The notes beneath the pieces were generated by a model. That model saw nothing but the letters and a program-made list of their open reading frames with translations. It did not search any database and was not told where the DNA came from. A program made the position numbers and the translations under genes. A stretch of DNA of 64,000 bases from Streptomyces sp. cg36. GTDB lineage: Bacteria; Actinomycetota; Actinomycetes; Streptomycetales; Streptomycetaceae. The stretch lies in contig NZ_CP163520.1 in the NCBI RefSeq assembly GCF_041080675.1, positions 2,232,001 through 2,296,000 of the forward strand. Direction: 5' to 3'. Positions 25,379 through 34,249 of this stretch are shown here, in pieces; positions within the stretch are counted from its first letter, which is position 1, and the number at the start of each line of letters is the position of its first letter.

Positions 25379-26433
25379 TGCTCACGGTTCTTGGCGATCT
25401 TGTCCGGGGCGACGGTGTGCGTCTGGCTGACGGTGGCGCCGAACTTGGTGAACAGCTCGGGCAGCTTGGCGTCCTTCAGGACGGGGTCGACGAACATGTT
25501 GAGCGGCATGTCCTCCTGGAACTTCTTGGAGATCAGGAAGTCGAGGAGGGCCTTGCCGCCGTCGGGGTTCTTGGCGCCCTTGAGCAGTCCGGCGAACTCG
25601 GTCTGGCGGAAGCAGGTGCCGGTGGCGACGCCGGTGGGGGCCTCGGTGGGCTGCGGCTTGGCGTAGAGGACCTCCACGGGCGGGCTGGAGGCGTAGGAGA
25701 CGACCAGCGGGCGGTCGCCCTTGGCCTTCCTGCCGCCGGCCGAGCCGGAGAACTCCTGGTTGTACGCCTGCTCCCAGCCGTCGACGACCTTGACGCCGTT
25801 GTCCTTGAGCTTCTTCCAGTAGTCCTGCCAGCCGTCGTCGCCGTACTGGGCGGCGCTGGCGAGCAGGAAGCCGAGGCCGGGCGAGGAGGTCGCCGCGTTC
25901 TCGGTGACCAGCAGGCCCTTGTACTCGGGCTTGATCAGGTCGGCGAAGGACTGCGGCGGGCTGAGCTTCTTGTCCGCGAAGTACTTCTTGTCGTAGTTGA
26001 CGCAGATGTCGCCGGTGTCGATGGGCGTCACCCGGTGCTCGGCCCGGTCGAGCTGGACGTCGGCGGGCACCCCGGCCAGCCCCTTCGCCTCGTACGGGGT
26101 GAAGATCCCGTTGTCGAGGGCGCGCGAGAGGAGGGTGTTGTCGACGCCGAAGAACACGTCGCCGCGCGGGGAGCCCTTGGTGAGGATCTCCTGGTTGAGC
26201 GCCGCGCCCGCGTCACCGCTCTTGAGGACCTTGACGGTGTAGCCGGTCTGCGCGGTGAACTCCTTGAGCACCGCGTCGGAGGCGGCGAACGAGTCGTGGC
26301 TGACCAGGGTGACGGTCTTGGACTTGGTGCCGCCGTCGGTCTTGGCGTCGTCCTTGCCGCCGCACGCGGCGAGCGCGCTGACCCCGAGGGCCGCGGCCAG
26401 CGCGGTGGCCGCCAGCTTCTTCGTACTGCGCAT
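25342..26433 (-). CDS. thiB: Thiamine-binding lipoprotein of ABC transporter
   Basis: 363 residues from ATG 26433 with a strong CAGGAGG 9 nt upstream. Signal peptide with lipobox LAAC (Cys24). Family motifs: SHDSFAASDAVLKEFTAQTG, GDAGAALNQEILTKGSPRGD, TPIDTGDICVNYDKKYF and GWEQAYNQEFSG, the ThiB/TbpA pattern including the aromatic residues that stack on thiamine. First gene after a TPP riboswitch, which independently supports the substrate. Confidence 0.9.
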   Translation of the reverse strand: MRSTKKLAATALAAALGVSALAACGGKDDAKTDGGTKSKTVTLVSHDSFAASDAVLKEFTAQTGYTVKVLKSGDAGAALNQEILTKGSPRGDVFFGVDNTLLSRALDNGIFTPYEAKGLAGVPADVQLDRAEHRVTPIDTGDICVNYDKKYFADKKLSPPQSFADLIKPEYKGLLVTENAATSSPGLGFLLASAAQYGDDGWQDYWKKLKDNGVKVVDGWEQAYNQEFSGSAGGRKAKGDRPLVVSYASSPPVEVLYAKPQPTEAPTGVATGTCFRQTEFAGLLKGAKNPDGGKALLDFLISKKFQEDMPLNMFVDPVLKDAKLPELFTKFGATVSQTHTVAPDKIAKNREQWVKTWSSLVLK

Positions 26434-26520
26434 GGTGGTGATTCCTCCTGGAGTGACCAGGAAGAGACGCGGCCCTGCCCGCCGGGGGGCGGGCAGGGCG
26501 CAACAGCTTGAGTGGTGACC

Positions 26521-26608
26521 GAACTTCCTACCCAGAATGACCTGGGCAAGGTTCAGAGGGTCTGCGACCTGACGGTGTCGCACTCTCAGCGCTGTGGCGC
26601 TCCCCTGT
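26521..26608 (-). promoter_or_regulatory. TPP riboswitch (THI element) controlling thiBPQ
   Basis: On the gene strand: GGGGAGCGCC, the conserved CTGAGA, a P3 stem GCGAC/GTCGC, ACCCTCTGAACCT (the pyrophosphate-sensing region), then stem GCCCAG/CTGGGT and AGGAAG. These match the universal order of the THI box. It lies about 90 nt before the thiB start and just after rlmN ends. High thiamine pyrophosphate should lower thiBPQ expression, probably at translation since no terminator is obvious. Confidence 0.92.
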
Positions 26609-26634
26609 CGGAATTTTCGAGTTGCCCGCCCAGA

Positions 26635-27741
26635 CTACCTCTCGGCCGCGGCGAGCTGCCCGCACGCTCCGTCGATCTCCTGGCCACGGGTGTCGCGGAC
26701 GGTCACCGGCACGCCGTGGGCGGCGATCGCCTCGACGAACGCCTTCTCGTCCTCGGGGCGCGAGGCCGTCCACTTCGAGCCCGGCGTCGGGTTCAGCGGG
26801 ATCAGGTTGACGTGGACGCGCTTGCCCTTGAGGAGGCGGCCCAGCAGGTCACCGCGCCACGCCTGGTCGTTGATGTCACGGATCAGTGCGTACTCGATGG
26901 AGATGCGGCGGCCGGACTTCTCCGCGTACTCCCAGGCCGCGTCGAGGACCTCGCGGACCTTCCAGCGGGTGTTGACCGGCACGAGGGTGTCGCGCAGCTC
27001 GTCGTCCGGGGCGTGCAGCGAGACGGCGAGACGGCACTTGAAGCCCTCGTCGGCGAACCGGAGCATGGCCGGGACCAGGCCGACGGTGGAGACGGTGATG
27101 CCGCGCTGAGACAGGCCCAGGCCGTCGGGCTCGGGGTCGGTGAGACGGCGGATGGCGCCGACGACCCGCTTGTAGTTGGCGAGCGGCTCGCCCATGCCCA
27201 TGAAGACGATGTTGGAGAGCCGGGCCGGGCCGCCGGGGACCTCGCCGTCGCGCAGGGCGCGCATGCCGTCGACGATCTGGTGGACGATCTCGGCGGTCGA
27301 CAGATTGCGGTCCAGGCCGGCCTGGCCGGTGGCGCAGAACGGGCAGTTCATGCCGCAGCCGGCCTGCGAGGAGATGCACATGGTCACCCGGTCCGGGTAG
27401 CGCATCAGGACCGACTCGACCAGCGTCCCGTCGTGCAGCCGCCACAGCGTCTTGCGGGTGGTGTCGTCGTCGCACGAGATGTGCCGCACGACCGACATCA
27501 GGTCGGGCAGCAGCTCCTCCTGGAGCCGGGCGCGCGCGGCGGCGGGGATGTCCGTCCACTGCGCGGGGTCGTGCGCGTACCGCGCGAAGTAGTGCTGCGA
27601 CAGCTGCTTGGCGCGGAACGGCTTCTCGCCGATCGCGGCGACGGCCTCCTTGCGCTCGGCGGGCGAGAGGTCGGCGAGGTGCCGCGGCGGCTTCTTGGCT
27701 CCGCGGGGGGCGACGAAAGTGAGTTCTCCGGGCTTCGGCAT
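26635..27741 (-). CDS. rlmN: 23S rRNA (adenine2503-C2)-methyltransferase / tRNA A37 methyltransferase
   Basis: 368 residues. Radical-SAM Cys triad in [15 protein letters not shown] (CxxxCxxC), GMGEPLANY, and the resolving Cys near the end in DGACGQL. The N-terminal accessory domain includes [14 protein letters not shown]. It methylates A2503 of 23S rRNA and A37 of tRNA using two SAM molecules and a 4Fe-4S cluster. A stem-loop separates it from cdsA, and it ends 27 nt before the TPP riboswitch. Confidence 0.94.
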   Translation of the reverse strand: MPKPGELTFVAPRGAKKPPRHLADLSPAERKEAVAAIGEKPFRAKQLSQHYFARYAHDPAQWTDIPAAARARLQEELLPDLMSVVRHISCDDDTTRKTLWRLHDGTLVESVLMRYPDRVTMCISSQAGCGMNCPFCATGQAGLDRNLSTAEIVHQIVDGMRALRDGEVPGGPARLSNIVFMGMGEPLANYKRVVGAIRRLTDPEPDGLGLSQRGITVSTVGLVPAMLRFADEGFKCRLAVSLHAPDDELRDTLVPVNTRWKVREVLDAAWEYAEKSGRRISIEYALIRDINDQAWRGDLLGRLLKGKRVHVNLIPLNPTPGSKWTASRPEDEKAFVEAIAAHGVPVTVRDTRGQEIDGACGQLAAAER

Positions 27742-27771
27742 GGTCCCACCAGTGTCTCAGACATACGGAAA

Positions 27772-27802
27772 GGGGCTCGCCGTCCTGTGGACAACGAGCC
27801 CC
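27772..27802 (-). terminator. Stem-loop between cdsA and rlmN
   Basis: GGGGCTCG (27772-27779) pairs with CGAGCCCC (27795-27802). On the transcribed strand the hairpin is followed by TTTCC. It lies 43 nt after the cdsA stop and 31 nt before the rlmN start, so the frr-cdsA unit probably ends here. Confidence 0.65.
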
Positions 27803-27844
27803 CGACCGAGGAAACAGCAGGTCAGCGACGTGCGGGCGAATCCG

Positions 27845-28957
27845 TCAACTGCCGACGAAGGCGACCAGGAGCAGCCAGACCACCGGCGCCGTCGGCAGCA
27901 GGGAGTCCAGGCGGTCCATGATCCCGCCGTGGCCGGGCAGCAGCGTGCCCATGTCCTTGATGCCCAGGTCCCGCTTGATCATCGACTCGCCGAGGTCACC
28001 CAGCGTGGCGCTGGCGGCGACCGCGAGGCCGAGCAGCAGGCCCTGCCACCACTGGCCGTCGTCGATGAGGAACTGCATGCACACCGCGCCCGCCGCCATC
28101 GCGAACGTCACCGCGCCGACCAGGCCCTCACGGGTCTTTCCGGGGCTGATGCGCGGCGCCAGCTTCGTCTTGCCGAAGCGCCAGCCGATCGCGTACGCGC
28201 CGGTGTCGCTGACCACGGTCAGCAGCAGGAAGACGAACACCCGCCACGGCCCGTCGTCGGCGGTCAGCATCATCGCGACGAAAGTGGCCAGGAACGGCAC
28301 GTAGAACGCGGCGAAGACACCGGCGGTGACGTCCTTGAGATAGCCCTCGGGCTTCTCCGTCATCCGCCACACCAGCACCGCCAGCGAGGTCAGCGCCATG
28401 GCGACCCAGGCGCCCTCGGCACCGCGCGCGTAGCCGGCGACGACCATGGCCGCGCCGCCCACCGCCAGCGGCACCAGCGGCGCCTTGATGTCCTTGCGCT
28501 CCGCCAGCCGGGAGGTGAGCTCCCACAGGCCGACGACGACCGCCACCGCGATCACGCCGACGAAGACGGCCTTCACGACGAACAGCGACGCCATGATGAC
28601 CGCGCCGAGTCCGACGCCGACCCCTATCGCGGCCCGCAGGTCGCGCCCCGCCCGCTTCTTCTCCGGCTGCGCGGGCCGCTGCGGCTGCTGCGGAGTCGAA
28701 GGTGGTACCGAGCTGGGCATGGGCTCCTGCGGCGTCTCATCGCGGAACAGGGGGCCACTCAGCCGAGCGGCCCCCCGGTCACGTTCTTCGCGGTCTTCGG
28801 CGTCCGTGCCCGGGATGACGGGCATCGGCTGCGTCCGGGACGGGGCGTCATACGCATCGTAGGCAGCACCCGCCGAAGGCACCTCCTGGGAAGGCCCCTG
28901 GTCGGGTGGCCCCCAGTGTTCGGGTCGCGGCGGAGCCCCCCAGGAAGAGTCGTTCAT
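27845..28957 (-). CDS. cdsA: Phosphatidate cytidylyltransferase
   Basis: 370 residues. The first 110 are soluble, Pro- and Arg-rich, longer than in E. coli CdsA; eight or so membrane helices follow. The family signature appears as SDTGAYAIGWRFGKTKLAPRISPGKT in outline (S-D-x-x-A-Y-x-x-G and SPKKT-like SPGKT), and LGDLGESMIKRDLGIKDMG near the C terminus holds the catalytic Asp and Lys. It makes CDP-diacylglycerol from phosphatidate and CTP. ATGA overlap with frr shows coupling. Confidence 0.92.
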   Translation of the reverse strand: MNDSSWGAPPRPEHWGPPDQGPSQEVPSAGAAYDAYDAPSRTQPMPVIPGTDAEDREERDRGAARLSGPLFRDETPQEPMPSSVPPSTPQQPQRPAQPEKKRAGRDLRAAIGVGVGLGAVIMASLFVVKAVFVGVIAVAVVVGLWELTSRLAERKDIKAPLVPLAVGGAAMVVAGYARGAEGAWVAMALTSLAVLVWRMTEKPEGYLKDVTAGVFAAFYVPFLATFVAMMLTADDGPWRVFVFLLLTVVSDTGAYAIGWRFGKTKLAPRISPGKTREGLVGAVTFAMAAGAVCMQFLIDDGQWWQGLLLGLAVAASATLGDLGESMIKRDLGIKDMGTLLPGHGGIMDRLDSLLPTAPVVWLLLVAFVGS

Positions 28958-29514
28958 CAGACCTCGAGCAGCTCTGCTTCCTTGTGCTTGAGCAGCTCGT
29001 CCACCTGCGCGACGTACTTCGCGGTGGTGTCGTCGAGCTCCTTCTCCGCACGGCGGACCTCGTCCTCGCCGGACTCCTTGTCCTTGACGAGCTTGTCGAG
29101 GGCGTCCTTCGCCTTGCGGCGCACGGAGCGGATCGACACCTTGGAGTCCTCGGCCTTGGTCCGGGCGACCTTGATGTAGTCCCGGCGGCGCTCCTCCGTC
29201 AGCTCCGGGAAGTTCACCCGGATGATGGAGCCGTCATTGCTCGGGTTGACGCCGAGGTCCGAGTCGCGGATGGCCTGCTCGATGTTGCGCAGCGCGCTCT
29301 TGTCGAACGGGGTCACCACGGCCATGCGCGGCTCCGGCACCGAGAACGACGCCAGCTGGTTGATCGGCGTCAGCGCGCCGTAGTAGTCCGCCACGATCTT
29401 GTTGAACATCGCCGGGTGCGCACGGCCGGTGCGAATCGCGGCGAAGTCCTCCTTGGCGACCAGGACGGCCTTCTCCATCTTCTCCTCGGCTTCGAGGAGG
29501 ATTTCTTCGATCAC
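28957..29514 (-). CDS. frr: Ribosome recycling factor
   Basis: 185 residues from GTG 29514 (GGAG 6 nt upstream), the usual family length; the earlier ATG 29529 would add five residues. The sequence starts [17 protein letters not shown] and contains [11 protein letters not shown] and the conserved [18 protein letters not shown]. Releases ribosomes from mRNA with EF-G after termination. Lies after pyrH and overlaps cdsA, the conserved rpsB-tsf-pyrH-frr-cdsA order. Confidence 0.95.
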   Translation of the reverse strand: MIEEILLEAEEKMEKAVLVAKEDFAAIRTGRAHPAMFNKIVADYYGALTPINQLASFSVPEPRMAVVTPFDKSALRNIEQAIRDSDLGVNPSNDGSIIRVNFPELTEERRRDYIKVARTKAEDSKVSIRSVRRKAKDALDKLVKDKESGEDEVRRAEKELDDTTAKYVAQVDELLKHKEAELLEV

Positions 29515-29614
29515 CACTTGCTCCTGCATGTCTTGAGTGGGCCGGGAACGATCCGTGCGGTGCTCAACGGCCCTGCGTAACCCGCGTCTTTCCCTGCACG
29601 GTGTCCGACCGCCA

Positions 29615-29631
29615 GGGGATTGTCCATCCCC
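29615..29631 (-). terminator. Small stem-loop directly after pyrH
   Basis: GGGGAT (29615-29620) and ATCCCC (29626-29631) form a 6-bp hairpin with a 5-nt loop, 3 nt after the pyrH stop. Too short to be certain as a terminator; it may stabilise the 3' end or partly attenuate frr. Confidence 0.35.
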
Positions 29632-29634
29632 CGG

Positions 29635-30414
29635 TCAGGCCCGGGTGCCCTGGTCGCTCACGAGCGTGCCGATCTTCTCACCCTTGACCGCGCGCGCGAT
29701 GTTGCCCTCGGCGAGCAGTTCGAAGACCAGGATGGGGAGGTTGTTGTCGCGGCAGAGGGTGATGGCCGTCATGTCCGCGACCTTCAGGTCCCGGGTGATG
29801 ACCTCGCCGTACTCCAGCGCGTCGAACTTCACGGCGTCCGGGTTGGTGCGGGGGTCGGAGTCGTACACCCCGTCGACCCCGTTCTTGCCCATCAGCATGG
29901 CCTCGGCGTCGATCTCCAGCGCACGCTGGGCGGCCGTGGTGTCGGTGGAGAAGTAGGGCATGCCCATGCCCGCGCCGAAGATCACGACGCGCCCCTTCTC
30001 CAGATGGCGCACGGCGCGCAGCGGAATGTAGGGCTCCGCGACCTGGCCCATGGTGATGGCGGTCTGGACCCGGGAGTCGATGCCCTCCTTCTCCAGGAAG
30101 TCCTGGAGGGCGAGGCAGTTCATCACCGTGCCGAGCATGCCCATGTAGTCGGAGCGGGCCCGGTCCATGCCGCGCTGCTGGAGCTCGGCCCCGCGGAAGA
30201 AGTTGCCGCCGCCGATGACGACGGCGATCTGCGCACCGTCCCGTACGACATTGGCGATCTCGCGGGCGATGGCGTGCACGACGTCGGGGTCCACACCGAG
30301 ACCCCCTCCGCCGGCGAACGCCTCACCGGACAGCTTCAGCATGAAGCGACCGGTGACCTTGCCGTCGTCGCGCTTGTGGTCAGCCTGGGTGGCGGCGTCC
30401 GCGCCCTGATTCAT
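29635..30414 (-). CDS. pyrH: UMP kinase
   Basis: 259 residues from ATG 30414, with GAGGAG 6 nt upstream; the longer GTG 30432 start would place that site inside the gene. Amino-acid-kinase motifs: [46 protein letters not shown] and [11 protein letters not shown]. The first 30 residues are an actinobacterial extension. Phosphorylates UMP to UDP for pyrimidine nucleotide supply. A strong hairpin (30442-30485) separates it from tsf. Confidence 0.94.
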   Translation of the reverse strand: MNQGADAATQADHKRDDGKVTGRFMLKLSGEAFAGGGGLGVDPDVVHAIAREIANVVRDGAQIAVVIGGGNFFRGAELQQRGMDRARSDYMGMLGTVMNCLALQDFLEKEGIDSRVQTAITMGQVAEPYIPLRAVRHLEKGRVVIFGAGMGMPYFSTDTTAAQRALEIDAEAMLMGKNGVDGVYDSDPRTNPDAVKFDALEYGEVITRDLKVADMTAITLCRDNNLPILVFELLAEGNIARAVKGEKIGTLVSDQGTRA

Positions 30415-30441
30415 GGGGATCTCCTCGTACACATACGAAGA

Positions 30442-30485
30442 AGGCCATTGCCGGTGGGTGCTGTGTCCCTGAGCGGCAATGGCCT
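30442..30485 (-). terminator. 12-bp stem-loop between tsf and pyrH
   Basis: AGGCCATTGCCG (30442-30453) pairs perfectly with CGGCAATGGCCT (30474-30485), followed on the transcribed strand by TCTTCG. It most likely ends the rpsB-tsf message. Confidence 0.7.
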
Positions 30486-30583
30486 CCTCGTCAGATCTGC
30501 GGTCGTCCGTCGCGAGCGCGGCCGACGACTGCCTCAGACCCTAGCTGGTCCCAGCCGGGTCTTCCGTCGATCGCTGGACGGAC

Positions 30584-31420
30584 TCAGATGCCGACCTTGA
30601 TGCGCGTGAAGCGCTTCAGGGTGACACCGGCCTCGTCCAGAACCTTCTGGACCGACTTCTTGTTGTCGAGCGCGTACGGCTGGCCAAGGAGCGTGGCGTC
30701 CTTGAAGAAGCCGTTGACACGACCCTCGACGATCTTCGGCAGCGCGGCCTCGGGCTTGCCCTCGGCGCGGGTGGTCTCCTCGGCGACGCGACGCTCGGTC
30801 TCGACGACCTCGGCCGGGACGTCCTCGCGGGAGAGCCACTTCGGCGCGAACGCGGCGATGTGCTGCGCGATGCCCTTGGCGGTCTCGGCGTCGGCCTTGT
30901 CCAGCTCGACCAGCACACCGATCTGCGGCGGCAGGTCGGGCATGGTGCGGTGCATGTACGCGAAGACGAAGCCGTCCGCGTACTGCGCGAAGCGGTCCAG
31001 GACGATCTTCTCGCCGAGGTTGGCGTTGGCCTCGTCGACGTACGCCTGGACGGTCTTGCCGGCCTCGATCTCGGAGGCGAGCAGCGCCTCCAGGTCGGCC
31101 GGGGACACCTTGGCGACGTGCGCGGCGAGCGCGGCGGCGGTGGCCTGGAACTTGTCGCCCTTGGCGACGAAGTCCGTCTCGCACTTCAGCTCGAGGAGGA
31201 CACCGGAGGTGTTGTCCTCGGCGAGCAGGGAGACGACCGCACCGTTCTCGGCGGAACGGCCCTCGCGCTTGGCGACGCCCTTCTGGCCCTTGATGCGCAG
31301 CGCCTCGACGGCCTTGTCGACGTTGCCGTCGGCCTCGTCCAGCGCCTTCTTGCAGTCCATCATGCCGGCGCCGGTGAGCTCGCGGAGCTTCTTGACGTCA
31401 GCGGCGGTGTAGTTCGCCAT
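30584..31420 (-). CDS. tsf: Translation elongation factor Ts
   Basis: 278 residues. N-terminal UBA-like domain [21 protein letters not shown] with the TDFV-type motif [10 protein letters not shown], and dimerisation domains behind. Guanine nucleotide exchange factor for EF-Tu. Lies 128 nt after rpsB, with a perfect 16-bp hairpin and two tandem duplications in the gap. Length equals that of other Streptomyces EF-Ts proteins. Confidence 0.95.
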   Translation of the reverse strand: MANYTAADVKKLRELTGAGMMDCKKALDEADGNVDKAVEALRIKGQKGVAKREGRSAENGAVVSLLAEDNTSGVLLELKCETDFVAKGDKFQATAAALAAHVAKVSPADLEALLASEIEAGKTVQAYVDEANANLGEKIVLDRFAQYADGFVFAYMHRTMPDLPPQIGVLVELDKADAETAKGIAQHIAAFAPKWLSREDVPAEVVETERRVAEETTRAEGKPEAALPKIVEGRVNGFFKDATLLGQPYALDNKKSVQKVLDEAGVTLKRFTRIKVGI

Positions 31421-31437
31421 GAGTCTTTGTTTCTCTC

Positions 31438-31482
31438 TCGAAGTCTGACTCGAAGTCTGAAAGATCTACGGAAGATCTACGG
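31438..31482. repeat. Two tandem duplications in the tsf leader
   Basis: TCGAAGTCTGA occurs at 31438-31448 and 31450-31460, directly followed by AAGATCTACGG twice (31461-31471, 31472-31482). They lie between the rpsB-tsf hairpin and the tsf start codon, so they are in the tsf leader RNA. Confidence 0.85.
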
Positions 31483-31491
31483 GGCCACGGG

Positions 31492-31526
31492 GTGACGGCG
31501 GGGGCACGCTGTGCCCCCGCCGTCAC
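31492..31526 (-). terminator. Perfect 16-bp hairpin between rpsB and tsf (terminator or attenuator)
   Basis: GTGACGGCGGGGGCAC (31492-31507), loop of 3 nt, then GTGCCCCCGCCGTCAC (31511-31526). All 16 pairs match. It starts 22 nt after the rpsB stop. Because tsf follows on the same strand and should be cotranscribed, partial termination that keeps S2 above EF-Ts is the likely role. Confidence 0.8.
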
Positions 31527-31548
31527 GCCGCAGCGAAGACCGTGAAGG

Positions 31549-32451
31549 TCAGGCCTGCTCGGCGTCCGCGGCCGGAGCCTCGGCAGCGGCCTCGGCCGGC
31601 TTCTCGGCCTCGGCGGCCGGAGCCTCGGCAACCGGAGCCTCGGCCGCGGGGGCCTCGGCGTCGTCGGCCTTCTTCTCGCCCTCGAGCAGGTCGCGCTCCC
31701 ACTCGGCGAGCGGCTCGCCGGCGGCCTTCTCGCCCGGCTTCGAGTCACCGGTGGCGACGCCGGAACGGGCGATGAGGCCCTCGGCGACGGCGTCGGCGAT
31801 CACGCGGGTGAGCAGGGTGACGGAGCGGATCGCGTCGTCGTTGCCCGGGATCTTGTAGTCGACCTCGTCGGGGTCGCAGTTGGTGTCGAGGATCGCGACG
31901 ACCGGGATGTGGAGCTTGCGCGCCTCACCGACGGCGATGTGCTCCTTCTTGGTGTCGACGATCCAGACGGCGCTCGGCACCTTCTGCATCTCGCGGATAC
32001 CACCGAGGGTCTTCTCCAGCTTGGCCTTCTCGCGCGAGAGGACCAGGAGCTCCTTCTTGGTGAGACCCGAGGCCGCCACGTCCTCGAAGTCGATCTGCTC
32101 GAGCTCCTTGAGGCGCTGCAGACGCTTGTAGACGGTGGAGAAGTTGGTCAGCATGCCGCCGAGCCAGCGCTGGTTGACGTAGGGCATGCCCACGCGCGTC
32201 GCCTGCTCGGCGATCGCCTCCTGCGCCTGCTTCTTGGTGCCGACGAACATGATGGAGCCGCCGTGCGCGACGGTCTCCTTGACGAACTCGTAGGCGCGGT
32301 CGATGTACGACAGCGACTGGAGCAGGTCGATGATGTAGATGCCGTTGCGCTCGGTGAAGATGAAGCGCTTCATCTTCGGGTTCCAGCGACGGGTCTGGTG
32401 ACCGAAGTGGACGCCGCTCTCCAGCAGCTCCCGCATCGTGACGACGGCCAT
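31549..32451 (-). CDS. rpsB: 30S ribosomal protein S2
   Basis: 300 residues from ATG 32451 (AAGGAG 7 nt upstream). S2 signatures: [38 protein letters not shown] and [16 protein letters not shown]-terminal tail of about 60 residues rich in Ala, Glu and Pro (repeated [12 protein letters not shown]) is typical of Streptomyces S2 and probably unstructured. First gene of the rpsB-tsf unit. Its leader holds a 22-nt palindrome (32566-32587). Confidence 0.96.
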   Translation of the reverse strand: MAVVTMRELLESGVHFGHQTRRWNPKMKRFIFTERNGIYIIDLLQSLSYIDRAYEFVKETVAHGGSIMFVGTKKQAQEAIAEQATRVGMPYVNQRWLGGMLTNFSTVYKRLQRLKELEQIDFEDVAASGLTKKELLVLSREKAKLEKTLGGIREMQKVPSAVWIVDTKKEHIAVGEARKLHIPVVAILDTNCDPDEVDYKIPGNDDAIRSVTLLTRVIADAVAEGLIARSGVATGDSKPGEKAAGEPLAEWERDLLEGEKKADDAEAPAAEAPVAEAPAAEAEKPAEAAAEAPAADAEQA

Positions 32452-32565
32452 GGCCGTACTCCTTGAGGTACTCGGTTATCGCGGCGGCCGGTCGGCTGCC
32501 GCGCCTGACGCCCCGCTGCGCCATGCCCCGCACCGGTGTGAACAGGTGAAGGACCGAGAGACGCG

Positions 32566-32587
32566 GCCGGTGGTCCAGACCACCGGC
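32566..32587. promoter_or_regulatory. 22-bp palindrome in the rpsB leader, containing a dre-like core
   Basis: GCCGGTGGTC - CA - GACCACCGGC is symmetric over all 22 bases. Its centre, TGGTCCAGACCA (32571-32582), is identical to the dre-like site in the chitinase promoter. It lies 115 nt before the rpsB start, downstream of a possible -10 TACACT (32635-32630 on the reverse strand). It could be a protein operator or, with only 2 nt at the tip, a cruciform or leader hairpin. The rest of 32452-32742 is the divergent promoter region. Confidence 0.6.
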
Positions 32588-32742
32588 GGGGCGTGCGAAG
32601 TCGACCCGGTGACCCGGATCGCCACAAGAAGTGTACGGGACCGTCGCAGCCCCGGGTGACGGCCCTGTCCACAACCCCCTGTTTGTCCACAGCCAGACTC
32701 CATGATCACCGCGAATCCCCCGCCCCCGGGATCATTTCCCCC

Positions 32743-33525
32743 ATGATCCGCACACTGCTCCGCCTCACCGCGACGGCCGCACTGGCCGCCTTGGCCGCGC
32801 CCCTGCCCGAGCACCTGGCCGAGCCCTTGACCGAGCCCTTGCGGGGGACGCCGGTGGGGGTGCGGGACCTTGCGCCCCTGACTGCGGGTGGAGGCGGGGA
32901 TGGGAGTGGGGGTGCGCATACGGATGCCGTTGCGGCGGCGGGTGCGCCCTACCGGGCCGGAGGACGGCTCTGGCCGGTCCCCGGGACACCGGTGATCCTG
33001 CGCGGCTGGAACCCGCCCGCGACTCCGTACGGCCCCGGCCACCGCGGCATCGACCTGGCGGCCCCACCCGGCACGGAGATCCGGGCCGTCGCCCCGGGCC
33101 GGATCACCTTCACCGGCCCCGTCGCGGGCCGGGGCGTCCTCACGATCACCCTCGACAACACGGGCACCCCACCCCTGCGCACCACGTACGAGCCAGTACG
33201 CGCCCTCGTCACCCCGGGCGAGCGGGTACGCGCGGGGCAGACCGTGGGGGTACTGGAGGACACGCGGTCCGGACCGGGAGCGGATACGGGGTCGGGAGCT
33301 GGGACAGGCGCTGGTGGTGGAGGGCGCGGGAGTGGGGGCGCCGAGCCGGGGCCGAATGAAGGCCCTGGTGGGGGTGGGGCCGGGGGCGGTGCTGGGGGCG
33401 CGCCGCCGCACTGTACGCAGAGCTGCCTTCACTGGGGGCTCAAACGGGGCGACACCTATCTGAACCCGCTGGCACTCATGCACAGCGGTCACGCCCGCCT
33501 GCTGCCGGTGTGGGGGGTGGGGTGA
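32743..33525 (+). CDS. M23-family peptidase-like secreted protein with Gly-rich insert
   Basis: 260 residues from ATG 32743. Signal-like N terminus (RTLLRLTATAALAALAAPLP), a Gly-rich spacer, then an M23/LytM core: GPGHRGIDLAAPPGTEIRAVAPG with the metal-binding H and D. The usual YxHL His is replaced (TTYEPVRAL), a Gly/Ser-rich insert of about 45 residues follows VGVLED, and the chain resumes with HCTQSCLHWGLKRGDTYLNPL. Probably binds or cuts cell-wall peptides in actinobacterial style. The missing His makes catalytic activity uncertain. Divergent from rpsB. Confidence 0.8.
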   Translation: MIRTLLRLTATAALAALAAPLPEHLAEPLTEPLRGTPVGVRDLAPLTAGGGGDGSGGAHTDAVAAAGAPYRAGGRLWPVPGTPVILRGWNPPATPYGPGHRGIDLAAPPGTEIRAVAPGRITFTGPVAGRGVLTITLDNTGTPPLRTTYEPVRALVTPGERVRAGQTVGVLEDTRSGPGADTGSGAGTGAGGGGRGSGGAEPGPNEGPGGGGAGGGAGGAPPHCTQSCLHWGLKRGDTYLNPLALMHSGHARLLPVWGVG

Positions 33526-33532
33526 AGGCTTG

Positions 33533-33563
33533 AGGGGGTGGGGGGCGGGGGGGAGGGGGTGGG
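33533..33563 (+). other. G-quadruplex-type run of guanines
   Basis: Five G-runs of 5, 6, 7, 5 and 3 bases separated by single T, C, A and T. This satisfies the common G4 pattern with loops of one base. It begins 8 nt after the M23 stop and lies before the convergent TetR gene (stop 33600). In M23 mRNA it would be a very stable RNA structure. Confidence 0.75.
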
Positions 33564-33599
33564 CCCCCAGAGGTGGATTTGGTTGCCGCCCCCGCGTCC

Positions 33600-34181
33600 T
33601 CAGCCCACCACTCCCCGCAGCGCCATCCCCACCGCCGCGTGGGTCACGGCCGCGGGGTCTTCGGGGGCGCCGAGTTCGATGCGGCGGACCGCGGCGTCGA
33701 CCACGCCCTGGAGCAGCATGGCGGCGAGGCGCGGCTGGGCGTGGCCGAGGTCGGCGAGGGCTTCGACGATCATGGCGATGAGGTCGCCGTGGGCGGCGCG
33801 GATCTTCTCGCGGGCGCCGGCGTCGAGCTCGCTGGCGGAGATGGCGACGACGGCGCGGTGCCGCTGGTCCCCGACGAGCTCCAGCTGGCGGCGTACATAC
33901 GCCTCGACCTTGGCCTCGGGTCCGGCGGCCTGCTGCATCGCGGCCTCGATGTCGGCCGCCCAGAGCGGGAAGTCGACGGAGCAGAGTTCTTCGACGACGG
34001 CGGCCCGGGAGCGGAAGTACTCGTAGACGGAGGACCGGGCGAGGCCGGTGCGCTCGGCCAGGGCCGGGAAGGTCAGGGCGTCGGTGCCGCCCTCGGAGAG
34101 CAGGGTGCGGGCGGCGTCCAGCAGGGCGGCGCGCTGCATCGTGCGGTGCTCGGCCACTGAGGCCGCTCGAATCCTTGGCAC
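33600..34181 (-). CDS. TetR-family transcriptional regulator
   Basis: 193 residues from GTG 34181. N-terminal helix-turn-helix: AALLDAARTLLSEGG, FPALAERTGLARSSVYEYFRSRAAVVEEL (about 20-65). The ligand domain has the pattern HRAVVAISASELDAGAREKIRAAHGDL and LLQGVVDAAVRRIELGAPED. It stands alone downstream of whiG on the same strand (68 nt after its stop) and could be cotranscribed. Target unknown; the position next to whiG is shared with other Streptomyces as far as I recall. Confidence 0.87.
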   Translation of the reverse strand: MPRIRAASVAEHRTMQRAALLDAARTLLSEGGTDALTFPALAERTGLARSSVYEYFRSRAAVVEELCSVDFPLWAADIEAAMQQAAGPEAKVEAYVRRQLELVGDQRHRAVVAISASELDAGAREKIRAAHGDLIAMIVEALADLGHAQPRLAAMLLQGVVDAAVRRIELGAPEDPAAVTHAAVGMALRGVVG

Positions 34182-34249
34182 CGGTCCACTGTAAGGCGGG
34201 GGTGCGGGTCCGCGGCGGGGCAGGCGGCTATTCGGCGGGGAGCGTGCGC

